Shown: positions 30,792 to 32,080 of the stretch, piece after piece
Numbering within the stretch: position 1 is the first letter of the stretch
Layout of the letters: each line of letters begins with the position of its first letter
Assembly (NCBI RefSeq): GCF_000747075.1
Contig: NZ_AVCH01000152.1
Coordinates: 1-32,080 of the forward strand
DNA from: Arenimonas malthae CC-JY-1
GTDB taxonomy: Bacteria; Pseudomonadota; Gammaproteobacteria; Xanthomonadales; Xanthomonadaceae
Length of the DNA stretch: 32,080 nucleotides
Direction of reading: 5' to 3'
Position numbers and translations under genes: made by a program
The notes under the pieces: model-generated
The model's input: the letters and a program-made list of their open reading frames with translations, nothing else
Databases searched by the model: none
Told to the model about the DNA's origin: nothing

Positions 30792-31751
30792 ATGAACCCG
30801 AACTTCCTCGATTTCGAACAGCCCATCGCCGAACTGGACGCCAAGATCCAGGAACTGCGCAAGGCCAGCACCGGCCCCGCGGTCAACATCGAGACCGAGG
30901 TCAACGGCCTGCAGGAGAAGCTGCGCGCCCGCACCGCCGAAATCTTCAAGGCGCTCACGCCCTGGCAGATCTCCCAGCTCGCGCGCCACCCGCAGCGGCC
31001 TTACACGAACGACTACATCGGCCTGATGTTCGAGGAATTCCACGAACTGGCCGGCGACCGCGCCTTCGCCGACGACGCCGCCATCGTCGGCGGCCTGGCC
31101 CGCATGGACGGCCGCGCGGTGATGGTCATCGGCCACCAGAAGGGCCGCGACACCAAGGCCAAGATCCGCCGCAACTTCGGCATGCCGCGCCCCGAGGGTT
31201 ACCGCAAGGCGCTGCGCCTGATGAAGATGGCCGAGCGCTTCAAGCTGCCCCTGCTCACCTTCATCGACACCCCGGGCGCCTACCCCGGCGTCGGCGCCGA
31301 GGAGCGCGGCCAGTCCGAAGCCATCGCCCGCAACCTGCTGGAAATGGCCGAACTCAAGATCCCGGTCATCTGCACCGTCATCGGCGAGGGCGGCTCCGGC
31401 GGCGCGCTGGCCATCGGCGTGGGCGACCGCACGCTGATGCTCGAATACAGCACCTACTCGGTCATTTCGCCGGAAGGCTGCGCCTCCATCCTGTGGAAGT
31501 CGGCCGACAAGGCCCGCGACGCCGCCGAGGCCCTGGGCCTGACCGCCAAGCGCCTGTTCGAACACGGCCTGGTGGACGTGGTGGTGCCCGAACCGCTGGG
31601 CGGCGCGCACCGCGACCCGGCCGCCATGGCCGCCACGCTCAAGCAGCAGATCCAGCTCGAACTGGCCGCGCTCGACCCGCTCGACCACGCCAGCCTGCTC
31701 GAACAGCGCTACCAGCGCCTGCGCCGCTACGGCGCCTACGAGGCGGCCTGA
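30792..31751 (+). CDS. accA: Acetyl-CoA carboxylase carboxyltransferase subunit alpha
   Basis: AccA, with AccD, transfers the carboxyl group from carboxybiotin to acetyl-CoA to make malonyl-CoA for fatty-acid synthesis. The 319-aa length matches the family. The N-terminus [20 protein letters not shown], the [20 protein letters not shown] block, [20 protein letters not shown] and the [16 protein letters not shown] crotonase-fold oxyanion region are diagnostic. The ATG at 30792 lies about 60 bases after the predicted start of transcription; the ribosome site is weak. dnaE-accA-tilS is the conserved order in this group. The partner accD is not in the window. Confidence 0.98.
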   Translation: MNPNFLDFEQPIAELDAKIQELRKASTGPAVNIETEVNGLQEKLRARTAEIFKALTPWQISQLARHPQRPYTNDYIGLMFEEFHELAGDRAFADDAAIVGGLARMDGRAVMVIGHQKGRDTKAKIRRNFGMPRPEGYRKALRLMKMAERFKLPLLTFIDTPGAYPGVGAEERGQSEAIARNLLEMAELKIPVICTVIGEGGSGGALAIGVGDRTLMLEYSTYSVISPEGCASILWKSADKARDAAEALGLTAKRLFEHGLVDVVVPEPLGGAHRDPAAMAATLKQQIQLELAALDPLDHASLLEQRYQRLRRYGAYEAA

Positions 31752-31800
31752 GGCCCCGGCCGCCCCGCGGCCGCCCGCCACCGCCGCCCGGGACGACGCC

Positions 31801-32080
31801 ATGGCCCTGACCCTGCCGCCGCTTCCCGTCGAAGGCCCGGTGCTGGTGGCCTGCAGCGGCGGCCTCGATTCCACCGTGCTGCTGCACCTGCTCGCCGCCG
31901 ATCCGGCGATGCGCGCCCGCGGCCTGCGCGCCCTGCACGTGGACCACGGCCTGCACCCGCAGTCGGGCGAGTGGTTGGAGGCCTGCCGCGCCGCCTGCGC
32001 CGCGCTGGGCGTGCCGTTCGAATCGCGCCGCGTGCAGGTGCACGACGCCGGCGACGGCCTGGAAGCCGCCGCGCGCGCCG
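31801..32080 (+). CDS. tilS: tRNA(Ile)-lysidine synthetase (N-terminal part, cut by window edge)
   Basis: TilS attaches lysine to C34 of the CAU-anticodon tRNA-Ile, which lets it read AUA codons. The 93 codons present include the ATP-pyrophosphatase P-loop SGGLDS (residues 19-24) in LVACSGGLDSTVLLHLL, the ALHVDHGLHPQS segment and the start of the conserved GLEAAAR block. The gene starts 49 nt after accA, in a spacer with a small GGCCGC/GCGGCC hairpin. The C-terminal tRNA-binding domains lie beyond the window. Confidence 0.92.
   Translation, partial: MALTLPPLPVEGPVLVACSGGLDSTVLLHLLAADPAMRARGLRALHVDHGLHPQSGEWLEACRAACAALGVPFESRRVQVHDAGDGLEAAARA

Overview
The window is very GC-rich, with strong third-position G/C bias in every real gene. 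Its gene order is that of a Xanthomonadales (Lysobacterales) gammaproteobacterium: map-glnD-dapD-arsC-dapE diverging from rpsB-tsf-pyrH-frr-uppS-cdsA-dxr-rseP-bamA-lpxD-fabZ-lpxA-lpxB-rnhB-...-dnaE-accA-tilS. A relative of Lysobacter, Luteimonas or Arenimonas is likely. That placement is inferred from protein content and synteny, not from a database search.

Left arm (1-3498): the 5' part of an ABC ATPase gene (probably ABC-F) on the minus strand, then a divergent penicillin-acylase-family Ntn-hydrolase, then a 143-aa orphan. The orphan has an unusually complete upstream region: a perfect CRP/Clp-type palindrome, a -35/-10 pair at class I spacing, and a leader with two hairpins.

Minus-strand operon (11289 down to 3526): map, glnD, dapD, a secreted S9 peptidase, an ArsC/Spx-like gene and dapE. 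Genes are 0-31 nt apart or overlapping. It joins N-terminal methionine removal, nitrogen-status sensing and two lysine/diaminopimelate steps, with a peptidase placed inside.

Plus-strand superoperon (11309-32080): rpsB and tsf (translation) end at a strong intrinsic terminator. A second block follows: pyrH, frr, uppS, cdsA, dxr, rseP, bamA, lpxD, fabZ, lpxA, lpxB, rnhB. It covers UMP kinase, ribosome recycling, undecaprenyl and phospholipid precursors, isoprenoid entry, sigma-E protease, outer-membrane protein assembly and lipid A synthesis, with many start/stop overlaps. Between rnhB and dnaE sit two paralogous DUF1232-like genes, each preceded by an RNA-hairpin-forming leader. dnaE, accA and the start of tilS close the window.

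I see no mobile element, CRISPR array, tRNA or rRNA, and no dedicated new defence or biosynthetic system. The points most worth a second look are regulatory (the CRP/Clp-type site at 2900, the nested stem at 25552, the CTAGA triplet before accA) and the DUF1232 paralog pair lodged in an otherwise conserved core cluster. No gene-free stretch exceeds 300 bases; the longest is the 255-nt map-rpsB divergent region.
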